From contig NC_023759.2 of NCBI RefSeq assembly GCF_000499845.2, forward strand, positions 40,405,172 to 40,469,171: DNA of 64,000 nt, read 5' to 3'. The notes below the pieces were generated by a model. The model was not told where the DNA came from, did not search any database, and saw only the letters and a list, made by a program, of their open reading frames with translations. Below are positions 13,600 to 26,616 of this stretch, piece by piece. Numbering within the stretch: the stretch's first letter is position 1; every line of letters begins with the position of its first letter. Position numbers and translations under genes: made by a program. This DNA comes from Phaseolus vulgaris. Lineage: Eukaryota > Streptophyta > Magnoliopsida > Fabales > Fabaceae.

Positions 13600-13875
13600 A
13601 GGAATATCTCAGCCCTTATACAAGAGGCTAGAAGACACCTCCACCCTCACCGCAAAAACACAAACAAACTACCAACAAACGAACTCAATTAACACTACCA
13701 CAAAGCTGAGAAGCCGTGTAGAACCGAGCTACCACTAAAAACTACACATGCACCTAACTTATATTAGCTTTAATTGACCTCATACAAACAATAAATTCAA
13801 GACACCAATCAGAGTATGAAAAATTCTCTTCGCAGTTACTCATGACCATATCTTCGTGAAGACAAGTAGAGGATT
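13600..13875 (-). mobile_element. Probable LINE 3'-UTR fragment
   Basis: This segment, richer in C and G than its surroundings, shares TTCAAGACACCAATC and the following TATGAAAAA-like words with the 3' region of the minus-strand LINE near 38773-38805, in the same orientation. I therefore read it as a 5'-truncated tail of the same LINE family. No coding part remains and I could not find an exact target-site duplication. Confidence 0.45.
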
Positions 13876-13879
13876 ATTG

Positions 13880-14670
13880 ATTATTCTAGATCTCTTGCAT
13901 AATGAATAATTTTGATTAATATAAAAAATATTTATGGGATTCAGGAAATAAAAAGAGAAAAAGCAAGTAACTACGTTTTTTTTTTTTTTGGATTTTAAAT
14001 GTGGGAGCGTATGACTTTGGTTTGGTACAACCATTACTTTTTGGCACACAGTAGTAATCATAATAATAATAGTGTTACTTTTTCCACATTTTCATAGTTG
14101 ACACAGTGATGCACCATTCTGCAACGGCAACAAAATGCTATTATTACATTACATTATATATAATAGGAATAAATTCACCCTAATGTCCGCTGACATATTT
14201 GAAATTTTTTGTAACGCTAACAAAAACAAATTATACATCTCCTCGTAAAATACACGCAACTAAGTTTCATACTACTTTTATCAGAATTTTGACACATGAG
14301 TGCTTAAGGAGTACTTAGATACTTTTTTTAATGTTTTAATATAACAAATAATTGCATATTTTCTATTTTTATTTTAGTATGATCATATGATTATTGTTAG
14401 TAACGGAATCAAATTCAATTGCGGTTACTTATCCCACAATCTCCTGTTTGTTTTCATTTTCAATATTCCAAATTAATGTAATCAATGTCAGCTTCAGGTT
14501 CTAAATTAGTACTCATAAATGTAATTTGATTATGCTAACTTTTGTTTTGTTTTCTTTCTTAATACCCATGTTTCCTTTTTTTTTTTCTTTCTTTGCCAAC
14601 TTGTTATGATTTTGTTTTCTTTTCCACTTTAACAGTTCTGAGACCCTGGGAGACAGTACCACCAACCTAT
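13880..14670. other. Intergenic DNA upstream of the NET1-like gene
   Basis: AT-rich and without a coding frame of its own. Antisense reading frames at 14513-14838 overlap the presumed promoter and leader of the NET1-like gene and consist of simple sequence. The region should contain the distal promoter, but no specific element can be named with confidence. Confidence 0.5.
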
Positions 14671-14674
14671 ACTG

Positions 14675-14717
14675 CATAAAAAGCAAAGCTGAGAAAGAAA
14701 GTGAGAGAGAGAGAGAG
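14675..14717 (+). promoter_or_regulatory. Possible core promoter and GA-rich leader of the NET1-like gene
   Basis: A TATA-like CATAAAAAG at 14675-14683 is followed about 25 bases on by a GA microsatellite (about 14703-14717), a common arrangement at the start of plant leaders. It lies about 200 bases ahead of a likely 5'-UTR intron. No transcript evidence is available, so the start site is a guess. Confidence 0.3.
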
Positions 14718-14896
14718 AAAAACAAGCATAGAACACAAACAACATTGTCCGCAAAAATAGAGATCTAAGCAACATGGGGTGACTCTGAAAAATGGAATAA
14801 AAAAGAAAAAGTGAAGAAAAGCAGTTGAAGTTGTTCATTGCCGTTGCTGTTAATTGAAACCGAATGTCCTACGTATGAATTTTGTTTTTTGTTTTG

Positions 14897-15347
14897 GTGA
14901 GTAACTTGTTACCTGAATTATGAGCTTTATGTTGCAGGTTTTGAGCCTTGATCTCTTAACTATGAGTGCAACCTTCTTGACCGGTCTTGTTTTGAATTAC
15001 ATGGTGTAGAAATCTCATGTTCATGAATGATTTTCATGGAGAAATTTTTTTGTATTTTCTGACATAATTTATGTTTCTGTTTACAAGCCAAATTCTGTTA
15101 CCTTTTTTTCCCTGTGGTTCTAATTGAAATTTTGTGTTTGATCAGGACTAGTTCTGGTCTTTCAGATGCTTATTGATTCATTCACTCTTGGAACTTCAGA
15201 GTTTAACTGAACTGGTATTTTCTTTTTCCTTTTTTTTTAGTGCTGTTTCTGAACATTTACTTTTGCTTTGATGAGAAAAAAGGCGTGTCTATGGTTTTTC
15301 TGAAACTGAAACATTTGCATTACTTTGTTTTTTTTTGTTTATTCCAG
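14897..15347 (+). other. Possible 5'-UTR intron of the NET1-like gene
   Basis: A strong donor (TTTTG followed by GTGAGTAA at 14897) and a pyrimidine-rich acceptor ending in TTTATTCCAG at 15347 would remove 451 bases and leave a leader exon at 15348-15483 just before the start codon. This is inferred from the splice signals alone. Confidence 0.4.
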
Positions 15348-15483
15348 TGACTATATGGTAGCAGCAAGAGAGACTGTAATCAGTGTTAGCGTGGTCCTGG
15401 TTACACTTCATTGAACATTTGTGGATTAAGTTTTTTCAACACCAAAAGACACAGTGTTGGTGTTGGTTTACTTGGCTGGAGTG

Positions 15484-18400
15484 ATGGCGGCTCTGTCCCA
15501 TGCTGATTCTAGAAGAATGTATTCATGGTGGTGGGACAGTCACATTAGCCCCAAGAACTCGAAATGGCTCCAAGAGAATCTGACAGGTAAGTCTGGTTTT
15601 GGAAGCCATTCTGTTTGAGATGTTAACATAGTTGCTATTCATTACCTGACACCTTGATGGTTAGAGATTAAATTGCACCCATCTCTTGTTCTCTCATGTG
15701 TAGGAGAAAGGAATGCTTCTGTTAAACTTGAAACAAAATTTAATTGAACACGATTCTTCTTCTTCTTCTTCTTTCTTTTTAATTCTAGTTATATTATTTG
15801 TTTGGTAACAGATAATTGCTGATGCTGATGTAAGACCTTGTAAAATTTGGGCTTTCAAATTATTGGACTGGTTACAAAATGCTCTGGTTTATCATTTGTA
15901 ATTGTCAATGTATATTCATCCTTTGGGAATGTATGGCAAAAAGATTTATTCTGGTTTAAACCAGTTTCCGGTTTTACTTCCAAATTTACTTACAGTCATG
16001 ATGCACTCTAGTGGAAACTTTGCAATGCGAGGAAGCATTTAATGAAACTACTGTATTGTATTTTGATATATCTTTCAGAATCTTCTTTGTTGGTGTCTTC
16101 ATTAAAATTAAAATTACATTTCTATCTAAAACTCAGAAGTACCAGTTCTGTCTTGTATGGAAATAGATGTTACAGGTAATTATATGGAAGTCTGTGTATG
16201 ATAATAAGCCATATCTAGTTTCTGTATTACATTTCCTTTCACTCACACTTCTATTTCCTTACTTGAAAACTGAAATTTTGCTGTTAGCTTTCTTGTAAAT
16301 ACCCTGAAACACATTAATTTATCTCATCTATACATTCTCATGAACAGATATGGATTCCAAGGTGAAGCAAATGATCAAGGTTATTGAAGAAGATGCAGAT
16401 TCCTTTGCTAGGAGGGCAGAAATGTATTATAAGAAACGGCCAGAGCTTATGAAATTAGTTGAAGAGTTTTATCGTGCATACCGGGCATTGGCTGAGAGAT
16501 ATGATCATGCAACTGGAGTGATTCGTCAGGCCCATCGTACCATGGCTGAAGCATTTCCTAATCAAGTGCCTCCTGCAGCAGATGATTCATCCGGTGTTTC
16601 TTACTTGGAGACTGAGCCACATACACCAGAGACACTCGGCTTCTCCCGTTCATTTCTTGATTCAGATGAATTGCAAAAGAATGCTTCAACTCATTTCCAT
16701 ACCATCAAAAGAAATGGATCTTATACTGATGAAACTGATTGTGGTATAAGCAGAAAGGGTCTGAAACAGCTCAATGATCTATTTATGTCAGGAGATCCAG
16801 TAAGTGGGCGTGTTCGACGGGGGCTCAATTTTCTTGACGTAGAAGAGATTAATGGGCAAGACAATGGAAGCCAAGATAGTAGGACTGAAGTATTATCAGA
16901 GTCTGAACGGATAACCAAAGCTGAGACTGAAATTTTGGCCTTAAAGAAAGCCCTGTCTAACTTAGAAAGTGAAAAGGAGGCTGGCTTGCTTCAGTATCAG
17001 CAGAGTTTGGAGAGATTGTCTAATCTGGAATCAGAAATGTCTCGTGCAAGAGAGAATTCTCACGGACTTAATGAACGAGCAAACAAAGCTGAAGCTGAAG
17101 TTCAAACCTTGAAGGAAGCCATTGATGATTTACAGGCTGAAAGAGAAGTTAGTCTTCATCAGTACCAGCAATGCTTGGAGAAAATATATAATCTGGAGAA
17201 AAATATTTGCTCTGCTCAAAAGGATGTAGGAGAAGTCAATGAACGAGCTACTAGAGCTGAAATTAAAGCTGAATCCTTAAAGGAAGACCTTGCTAGAGTA
17301 GAAGCTCAAAAGGAAGCTGCCCTTGCTCAATATAACCAGTCCTTGGAGTTGTTGTCAAAAGTAGAGGAGAGGCTCGTACAAGCTGAAGAGAACGCAACAA
17401 GAATTAAAGAACAAGCTAATGATGCAAACACTGAAATTGAGAGCATGAAGTTAGAAATTGCTAAACTTACTGAAGAGAAGGAAGATGCAGCTCACTGTTA
17501 TCAACAATGCTTAGAGATAATTTCCAGTTTGGAGCATAAACTCTCTTGTGCCCAAGAGGAGGTGCATAAGCTAAATTGCAAGATAAATGATGGGGTTGAA
17601 AAGTTACATAGTTCTGAACAGAAGTGTTTTCTCCTGGAAACATCTAATCAGACTTTGCAATCTGAATTGCAGTCTTTGGCACAGAAGTTGGGATTTCAGA
17701 GTGAAGAACTTAGTGAGAAGCAGAAAGAAATGGGTAGACTCTGGACTTGTATACAAGAGGAGAGACTGCGATTCATCGAGGCTGAAGCTGCTTTCCAAAC
17801 TCTTCAGAATTTGCATTCTCAATCTCAAGAAGAACTAAAATCTCTTGCCACCGAGCTTCATGGTAAGGCTGAAATTCTGGAGAATATGGAATTCCATAAG
17901 CAGGCTTTAGAGGAAGAAGCACACAAGGCCAAAGAAGAAAACAAAACTCTAAATGAGCTCAAATTATCTTCATCTTTGTCTATAAAAAAAATGAAGGATG
18001 AGATATTAAATCTGAGGGAGATAATAAAGAAACTTGAACTGGAGGTTGGACTGCAGGTAGATGAAAGAAATGCTCTCCAGCAAGAAATTTACTATCTTAA
18101 AGAGGAGCTTAATGATGTGAATAAAAGACATGAATCCATGATGGAGGATGTCAGATCAACTGACTTAGATCCACAGTGCTTTGCTTTTTCTGTGAAGAAC
18201 TTGCAAGATGAGAATTCAAAGCTGAAGGAAAGATGTGAAACCTACAAAGATGAGAAAGCAGCTCTAAAGGAAAAAGTGGAGATCTTGGAGAAGCTTTTGG
18301 AGAAGAATGCTGTTTTAGAGAGGTCTCTTTCAGATTTGACTGTTGAGCTCGAGAAGGCCAGAGGAAAGGTAAATGTATTGGAAGAAACTTGCGAATCTTT

Positions 18401-21400
18401 TCTTCGGGAGAAATCCACTCTCGCTGATGAAAAAGCGACCTTGTTTTCTCAGTTACAAACCACAGCTAAGCAGCTGGAGAAGCTCTCAGAGAAAAACAAC
18501 CTTTTAGAAAGTTCACTATGTGATGTGAATGCTGAGCTTGAAGGATTAAGGATAAAGTCAAAGATCTTAGAAGACTCTTGTCTGTTGCTAGACCACGAGA
18601 GGTCCAGTATCAACTCTGAGAAAGAAACCTTAGTTTCACAATTCAACATCACTCATCAAACTCTGAAAGATCTTGAGAAACAACACAGTGAATTGGAACT
18701 GAAGCATTCTGAACTGAAAGCAGAAAGGGAATCTGCATTTCATAAGTTGGAAGAGCTACTTGTTTCCTTATATGCTGAGAGGGAAGAACATTCCAGAATT
18801 GTGCAATTGAATGAATGTCACTTGGCTGAGAAGGAATTGCAAATTTTTGTTCTCCAAGAAGATGCAGATTACCAGAAAAAGGAATATGAAGAGGAAATGG
18901 ACAGATCTGTACATGCTCAAATGGACATTTTCATTTTGCAGAGAAGTATCCAGGATTTGGAGCAAAAGAACTTCTCCCTTCTAGTTGAGTGTCAGAGACT
19001 CTTGGAGGCTTCTAAACTGTCTGATAGATTGATATCTAAATTGGAGAATGACAACACTCAGAAGCAAGTTGATGTTAACTCATTGTCTGAGAAAATTAAA
19101 ATACTCAGGATCGGACTGCTTCAGGTGTTGAAGACTCTTGATATTAACAGCGAGCCTTGGTGTGAAAATATGATTGAAATGGACCAGGAGCTTTTGAACC
19201 ATATACATGGTAAACTTCAGGAGACACAAAGTTCTTTTGTCACAATTTTCAACGAAAGCCAGCAAGTGGCCATTGAGAATTCAGTTCTTGTTACATTCCT
19301 TGACCAGTTGAAATTAAAGGCTGAAAATCTTTTGACGGAAAGAAATTCCCTAGATAAGGAGTTGAGAACCCAGTCTACACAGTTTTTGGCATTGCAGGCA
19401 GAGGTACAAAAGATATTGGAGAAGAATCAGGAATTGAAGTCGACAATAAGGAAAGGAGAAGATAAAATGGAACTAATGGCTACTGAAGTAGAGAATTTAT
19501 GCAAACAGCTGTTAGACTTGAAAGAGGATCTCCAAAACATAAAGGAAGAAAATTGCAAAACTTTTGAAGAGAAAAATTCCTTGATGGGAAGATTTCTGGA
19601 CCTGGGTGAAGAGAAAAGTAAGTTGGAAGATGAAATCTGCATTATGATTGATGAGACAATAACACAATCTAATCTCTCGCTGGTCTACCAGAACATTGTA
19701 TTCGAAAAACTCCTGGCACTTAAAGGGCTAAGCAACGATTTCGATAGACTTTGTTCAGTAAATACCGACCTTGAGGAGAAACTAAAAATACTCATGGGCA
19801 AAATAGAAGATGTGCAAATGGAAAATTCCGATCTTAAAGAGTCCTTTGCAGTGTCAAGCATCGAACTAAAATTAATTCAATCCGTCAATGATCAATTAAA
19901 TTGTCAGATTAGGAATGGAAAGCAATTGTTGTCTCAAAAGGAAAATGAGATTTTGGAAGCAGCAGAGATGTTTAGCGCTTTACATGATAAGAAAACAGAA
20001 TTGCAAAGATTGGTGGAGGTTCTGAAGAGCAAGTATGATGAAGCCAAGGTGATACTTGAAGACCAAGCTAGTCAAATTTTAAAATTGTCCTCCGAAAAGG
20101 ATCAACAAAATAATGAGCTTGGATGCCTCGGTGAAGTGAATCAGAAGTTGGAGGAGGAAATGAGGCACCTGCACCAAGAAATTGGAGAAATTAAACTGAG
20201 GGAAGAGAAGCTAAGTCATGAACTACTTAAGGGAACAAATGAGATTAAACAATGGGAAACTCAGGCTGCCACACTCTATACCAGACTGCAAACTTCTGCC
20301 GTCAATGAGACATTATATGAAGAGAAGGTCCGTGAGCTAGCTGATGCATGTGAAGATCTTGAACGCAGAAGCAACTTTAAAGACATGGAAAGTGAAATGC
20401 TGAAAGAAAGAGTTTGCAAGTTGGAAGGTGACAACGGGAAGCTTCGGGTTCAGTTGGCTGCTTATGTCCCGGCTGCCAGTGCTTTGAATGACTGCATAAC
20501 ATCCTTGGAGATGCAAACACTTGGGCATGCAAAACCACATGATGACAAAGCATCAAAGGTAATTTACATAAACTGGGAACCAGTTACTATTGCGTTGGTT
20601 ACATTGACAAAACGATGTTTTTAAAAATTGTTTCCAGGTTAAAGATTTCGCATATCACAAATACAATGAAGGTGGTCCACAAACAGGTGAAGATCAGAAT
20701 GCTGCGGCAATAGATGCACTTCCAGATTTCCAAGGCATGCAGAAAAGAGTCAATGCAATTGAAACGGCTGTTAAACAGATGAATGAAAGTTTCAAAACTA
20801 AGGATGAAATGAGAGAGATTCAAGTGTTAAAATCTGGATTCAGCCGGCGCCAAGGAAATATTCAAGCAAGTAAGTATGTTACTGAAATGCATGAATCGAG
20901 GGGGCATCGAGGTGGAGCTTCTGATGAACTGAAGTCAAAAAGATCAGTGTCAGATGTCCCTGTAGCAGAAATTGAAGTTCTGCCAAAAGACATCATGCTT
21001 GATCAAACGTCTGAATGTTCATATGGGATAGGTAGGAGAGGAACTCTTGAGACTGATGATCAGATGCTCGAATTGTGGGAAACTGCTAATAAAGATGGCG
21101 TAATTGGGCTCACAGTTGGAAAGGCACAGAAGACAGCCATTGTGCCTACTGGATACCATCAAAAGAGAGCAACCAGGGAGCTCAGAAACAAATATCCGTC
21201 AGTAGAGTCCTTGATTGAGAAGGAGTTGAGTGTGGACAAATTAGAGATCTCAAGAAGATTGACACAGTCACATTCACATGAAGAAGGCAACAGGAGGAAG
21301 ATTTTAGAAAGACTTGATTCTGATGCTCAAAAGTTGACAAACCTTGAAATTACCGTGCAAGATTTGATGAGCAGGGTAGAAATTACTGAGAGCACAAAGG

Positions 21401-21822
21401 GAAAAGGTATTGAGTTCGATACGGTGAAAGGGCAGCTTGAAGCTACTCAGGAAGCCATCACAAAGTTGTTTGATGCTAACAACAAGTTGAAGAAGAATGT
21501 AGAAGAGGGTACTTCATCCTTTGCAGGGAAGTATACAGCAGAATCAAATGAGAGTGGAAGTGGTAGCAGGAGAGTTTCAGAACAGGCTCGGAGAGGGTCT
21601 GAAAAGATAGGACGGCTGCAGTTGGAGGTGCAAAGACTGCAATTTTTACTTCTAAAGTTGAATGATGAAAAAGAAGGCAAAGGAAAGGCAATGATAGATG
21701 AACGAAATTCAAAAGTTCTTCTGCGAGATTATCTCTATGATGGGACGAGAAGAAACTACCAGAAAAAGAAGAAGAAAGCACACTTTTGTGCATGCATGCA
21801 GCCTCCCACTAAGGGAGATTAA
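15484..21822 (+). CDS. NET1: NETWORKED 1 (NET1) actin-binding coiled-coil protein
   Basis: Coding exons 15484-15586, 16348-20558 and 20638-21822 give 1832 residues. Codon Asp35 is split across the first intron and the second intron falls between codons. Residues about 12-100 form the NAB domain, with MYSWWWDSH and, after the junction, [22 protein letters not shown], the hallmark of the plant NET/KIP1 family. NAB domains bind F-actin, and Arabidopsis NET1A labels actin at the plasma membrane and plasmodesmata (family knowledge). Most of the rest (about residues 185-1430) is predicted coiled coil with heptad-like Leu/Glu/Lys sequence. The C-terminal exon ends in a conserved-looking basic [13 protein letters not shown] segment followed by poly-Lys. 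The length matches Arabidopsis NET1A (about 1740 residues). The start codon is chosen because it gives the complete NAB domain. If the 79-base last intron is retained, the protein ends 22 residues after the exon border. Which of NET1A-D it matches cannot be told. Confidence 0.95.
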
Positions 21823-22078
21823 GTCGGCAGGATTTTTAACGTAGTTTAAATTACATTAGACGTTTACTTCTTTCTTTATAATCTAGAAATGGTTCAAGAC
21901 CGTACTTGTTTTCCAATATAGAGGATCTACGGTTCTTGTAGCGTAGAGATCCTGCTGTACATTTTATGTAATGTTCTCTCACAAGAAGCTAGGATGGAAT
22001 TTTCGCCATTTTATTTTCTGAATAATTCCTCAGTCTTATTTCCTTCTTGGTTAGACATGCCATTCTTTACTAGCTATT
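21823..22078 (+). other. Likely 3' UTR of the NET1-like gene
   Basis: The sequence after the stop at 21820-21822 is T-rich with several AATAA-like words (for example TGAATAATTCC at 22019), as expected for a plant 3' UTR. The LTR element begins right after it. Confidence 0.5.
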
Positions 22079-22083
22079 ACTTT

Positions 22084-23218
22084 CACTATTACTCATGGTA
22101 TAGGTTTAACAATTAAATTAAAATAATTTCAATAGAGACCACACAAATTGTCTAACACCAAAACATGATAGAGATGAGGTTAGATTCGTTATTAATTATC
22201 TTAAGATTTTCACTTTTTCAATTCTCATACAGAGTTGAACTTAACAAAACAAATATCAATCAAATTCAACATAATCTTATTAACAGAACAATCTACCGAC
22301 ATATTCAATATCTTACTCATCTCCCTCCTTGTGAGACGTAACGTCTTATTGTGAGATGTTTATTTTTTACCCCTTGAGCTAAGTGGACAAGAAATTAATT
22401 AGAATTAAACAAACTAAATAAGAATTCTAATTAAAGAAGAAAATTGAATTCTCAACAAATGTTCAAAAAAAATCCCTTAACAAAAACCAGAAATAAAAAA
22501 GATCAGATCGTCTAACAAAAAATGTTGTAGAGAATCTAAGAATAAAACTTTATTGAACAAAAATCCTTAGAATTCATTGCAAAATCACAAGAGAATCAAC
22601 TCAAAAAGTTTAGTCTTCCATGTGGAGACAAAATGAAAGAATTATAAAAAAGAAAATAAGAAAACGCTAAAACTCTATTATTTTTCAAATGTCAGTGTTA
22701 AGCTTCATCCTTTCTCCTTGAAACTTGTATCTTTTTATAGGTTTTTCTACTCCAAGGATATAAAAAATATATTGTGTCTTAGATATTGTTCAAAACATCT
22801 CGGTTTAAAACTTTCGTAGAATTTTCTAATTTTGTTTCCAACTTTATCACAATTATGTTTCTTCATATTTTTTTAGATGATTTGCTTCCAATTCTGTTTT
22901 TAAGATATTATAGATTTTATTCTTTAATTCTTCTACTCAAATTTTGTGTCTCGTATTGATTCAAAGAAGCAAGGTGAACTTTTGTATGATTCGACTCACT
23001 CAGTAGTTAATGTTTCATTCAGACTGTTCAACAAACACTTATTTTATATTGTCTAATCAGATCTACTATGAGAAATATTAGACCGTCTATTATGACTAAA
23101 ACACCATATTAACATAAATAACAAATAAGACTCATATAAACTCAATTAGATGAGTCATGATTACATTCCAAGAATCTATGATTAGGGTTATTAAGTATGA
23201 GTAAAATTATGCTCATCA
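22084..23218 (-). repeat. Left LTR (3' LTR)
   Basis: It aligns with the right LTR from about 22105 to its end at ATGCTCATCA (23218). It lacks about 210 bases present in the right copy (around 25080-25290), which accounts for its shorter length, and its outermost bases at 22084 are degenerate. Confidence 0.7.
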
Positions 23219-24998
23219 AATACCCCCACACTTATCTTTTTTCACTCGTGGGCAAAATAGTCTATAGATTCACAACAACTTAAAGGAACAAAATATAAGC
23301 GAATGACAAAATTGACAACATATCTTAAGAATGCATAATGGCTAACATGATACAATTTCAAGAAATATAAGAATCAAGATAATGGAAATTCCTATGTTTT
23401 AACACACAAACAAGTAAATGAATTCAAAAGGGTAAATAAAAAATGAGAGAACTTTCACTAGACGCTCTTCAACTCTGAAGTGCTTAAGTTTGTATTTTTG
23501 CTTAAAGCATTTAAGCAAGCAAACATTACCACAGACTTAGCAAGACTATAATATTTACAATAATTGAAAAAACGTGGATGTAAAGACAAAGAGGACTTCA
23601 TAAGGTTTTAATGGGGTCAATGTAAAGGTAGGTAAAATGGAAGAAAAGAGACTTAAAACCATAGAAAAATAAAGGAACATAGGAAAATGAATCCAAAAAC
23701 TAATGTAAATAGCTTTACTATTCAACTCCTTTTTTTATGTCAAGACATCATTATTTTTATTGCTTTTTCATGTAGCAGATGGTCTACACTTGTGTTTTTT
23801 TTTTCTTTTTTTTTGTTTTATTCTTTTTTTTGTTATATTCCTTTCTTTCTTTATTTTTCTATTTTTTACAATACCAAAGAGGTAAGCTTACGGGCAGTGA
23901 CACTCCTAAACTTATTAAAGAATTTACTCTCAAACTAATTTCAAATCTCCTTTATCTTTTAAGGTAGGGATAGTCATGTCTTTTCTATTTTAAGGATTAT
24001 AATGAGGGTTAAAACCAAGAAAAATGATATATAATCAAAAGAGCTAACAAGTGGATTATCATGAAAGCTAGACTAATATGGCTAGTGGTGTAAATTAAAA
24101 AAAAAATGCTTCAATCATATTAGTTCATGCACATAAAACACAATTACAAAACAAAAAATCAAACTACGTTCTAGAATATATAAGAAAACATGAGTGGAAA
24201 CACCTAAAAAAGATCATTATACAACTTCGTTAGACAAACCATTAGATAGTTCGTTAGACAGTCTTTCAACAAGGCTAAAAAAATCACCAGAGACAATCTA
24301 TCACAAAATATTTAAGCCATAATTTTTCACAATCAACTTATTTATCAATTTTTTAAGGAAATCCGCACAACACAAATTTAGAAACTCAGATTTTTAAAAA
24401 TAATGAAACTACCACCTACTAGACAATCCTAAAAAACTGATTTATATTTATTTTTATTTTAAGAGAAGGAAAAAAAATTCAACAAATCAAACAAATCATC
24501 AAAAGATAAATCATACACTATGATTCTCCACCTCTACACTTAAATCACATATTATCCTCAATGTAAAAGAACTGAAATGACTCACAAGGTTGTTGAAAGT
24601 ATGGATCATAAGATTATTTGAAATACGACTCATAAGAGTGACAATATTACTGAAAGTAAGACTCATAATGCATATAATTTTGTTGATCATGTTGAAGTTG
24701 GTTTAACATAAAAGCTAAATCCACATCAATTTCATAATCAAAATTAAAAGCAAAAGGTGAAAAATAATGAGACGTTCTATCATTAGATCGTCTATTCTAA
24801 AATATGTTTTTCTTATGTAATAATGTGATCAGTTTAAAAATTGAAAACCATACAAATAGAATGAAAAAACAAAGTTAGATATACAAAATAAATAAAAAAT
24901 TATGCAAATACATAAGAAAATGTAGAAAAAAATATGTAGATAAAGAAGATAGTTGATAACCAAATTCAAATTGGATTTCTCGACAACAATGCCAAATT

Positions 24999-26356
24999 TG
25001 ATAACTGACTTTAGAGTAAAATTAAAAGAATTTTAGTGGAAACCATTTAACACCAAAGAGGTGATAATATAGATAAGGTCAAATGATCCCAAGTTTTCTC
25101 CCATCGAGTTCAATAATAAATTTAGTCAATCAGTGTTCAAAACTTATCTGCAAGCGATAAGGGTTAGAAATAACAATAAGATAAAAGGGGCATTGAGATT
25201 CTTATGCAAAAAATTAAAATAGACAATGTAAAATAATAAAAAAAGCATGTTAATTCTCAAGTTCATTCAATAGTCAATTTGTCACTGATTATCTTAAAAT
25301 TTTCACTCTTTCAATTCTCACACAGAGTTGAACTTAACCAAATAAGCATCAATTAAATTCAACAACATCTTATCAACAAATCAAGCATCTACTAACATAT
25401 TTAGTATATCACTTGTCTCCAAATATCTACTAGTAAGATGTTTATCTTTTACCCCATGAACTGAGCGAACAAAAGATTGATTAAAACTAAGCGAATTAAA
25501 TAAGAACTCTAATTAAAGAATAGAATTGAATTCTCAACAAACATTCAAAAACAATTTCTTAACAAAAACCAAAATTCAAAAAGATCAAATCGTATAACAT
25601 AAACTACTACAGAGAATTTAAGGATAAAACCTTATTAAACAGAAACCTCGGAATTCATTGTGAAATTACAAGAGAATCAATTCAAAAGAGTTTAGCCTTC
25701 CATGCGGAGACCAAAAAAAAAGAATTATAAAGAAAATAAGAAAACAAAGAAGAAAATAAGAAAATAAAGAAAAAGCATTGTTGTGAAGCTTCATCCTTTT
25801 TTCCTAAATCTTGTTTCATTTTATAGATTTTGCTACTTTAAGGATCTTGTAAATATATTGTTCCTCAAATATTGTTCACAATTTTTGAGTTTCAAAGTTT
25901 CTAAAATTTTTAAACTTTATTTTCAATTTTATCGTGATTCTTTTCTTCGTATTTTTTTAAATAATTTGTTTTCAATTATGTTTTTTAAGATATTGTAAGT
26001 TTTATTATATAATTCTTCTATTAAGATTTTGCTTCTCGTTTTGATTTAGAGAAGCAACTTCTTTCACATAACTCAACTCACTCACAATGATAGACACTTC
26101 ATTCAGACCGTCTAATTAGACATTTCTATCATACCGTCTAGTTAAACGTTTCTACCATACTATCTAGACAAACCATCTACTCTAAAAAATATTAGACCAT
26201 CTGCTGCGATTAAAACACCAAATTAGCATATACAAAAATTATGATCAAGATAAACTCAGTTAGATGAATCTTATTTAAAACAGTAAATTTATTGATGATT
26301 ACAGTCCAAAAATCTATAAATAAAGTTATTAAGTGTGAGTAAAAGTATGTTCATCA
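24999..26356 (-). repeat. Right LTR (5' LTR)
   Basis: It runs from TGATAACTGAC on the + strand to GTTCATCA, that is TGATGAAC...GTTATCA in the element's own sense, with the expected TG...CA ends. The primer-binding site sits four bases outside its inner end. Confidence 0.72.
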
Positions 26357-26361
26357 ACTTT

Positions 26362-26616
26362 CATTGTGGTGTGAAACATCGGTTGTTACACCAGAACAAG
26401 ACTCATTACTAGTTGCTCATGGATATATCCTACAAGACTAAGGCTAATTACCTAACTATTCAGTAACATTTAATAATTAACATTAACCAAAATCATGCGG
26501 ATAAATCACAATTCTCAACCAAAAGGGGGAGAAAACTCAGTAAGACAGAATGCCGCAGACAAAAGTCAAATTCTAGATCAGATGTACAAAGGTAACATCA
26601 GAACTATCATGAACAT
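26362..26616 (-). other. Likely 3' UTR of the ALP1-like gene
   Basis: The stretch between the retroelement and the ALP1-like stop codon has the moderate GC content of a plant UTR and no coding frame. The polyadenylation position is not evident. Confidence 0.4.

Larger units (their letters stand above)
22084..26356 (-). mobile_element. Non-autonomous LTR retrotransposon, Tat/Ogre-like
   Basis: Two related long direct repeats bracket about 1.8 kb. Transcription would run right to left: the TATA-like CTATAAAAAG lies on the minus strand inside the left LTR (about 22733-22742). The right (5') LTR ends beside TGGCATTGTTGTCGAGAAA (24976-24994), which resembles the TGGCGCCGTTGCCGGGGA-type primer site of Tat/Ogre elements. 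A polypurine tract, AAGATAAGTGTGGGGGTATT, directly precedes the left (3') LTR. The interior has no reverse transcriptase, integrase or protease, only decayed Gag-like frames (about 24500-24760, minus). A possible 5-bp duplication ACTTT occurs at 22079-22083 and 26357-26361. The two LTRs have diverged clearly, so the insertion is old. Confidence 0.75.

Noticed and set aside
22084..26356. Two independent solo LTRs instead of one element
   Set aside because: A primer-binding site next to the right repeat and a polypurine tract next to the left one, in matching orientation, fit a single element with both LTRs.
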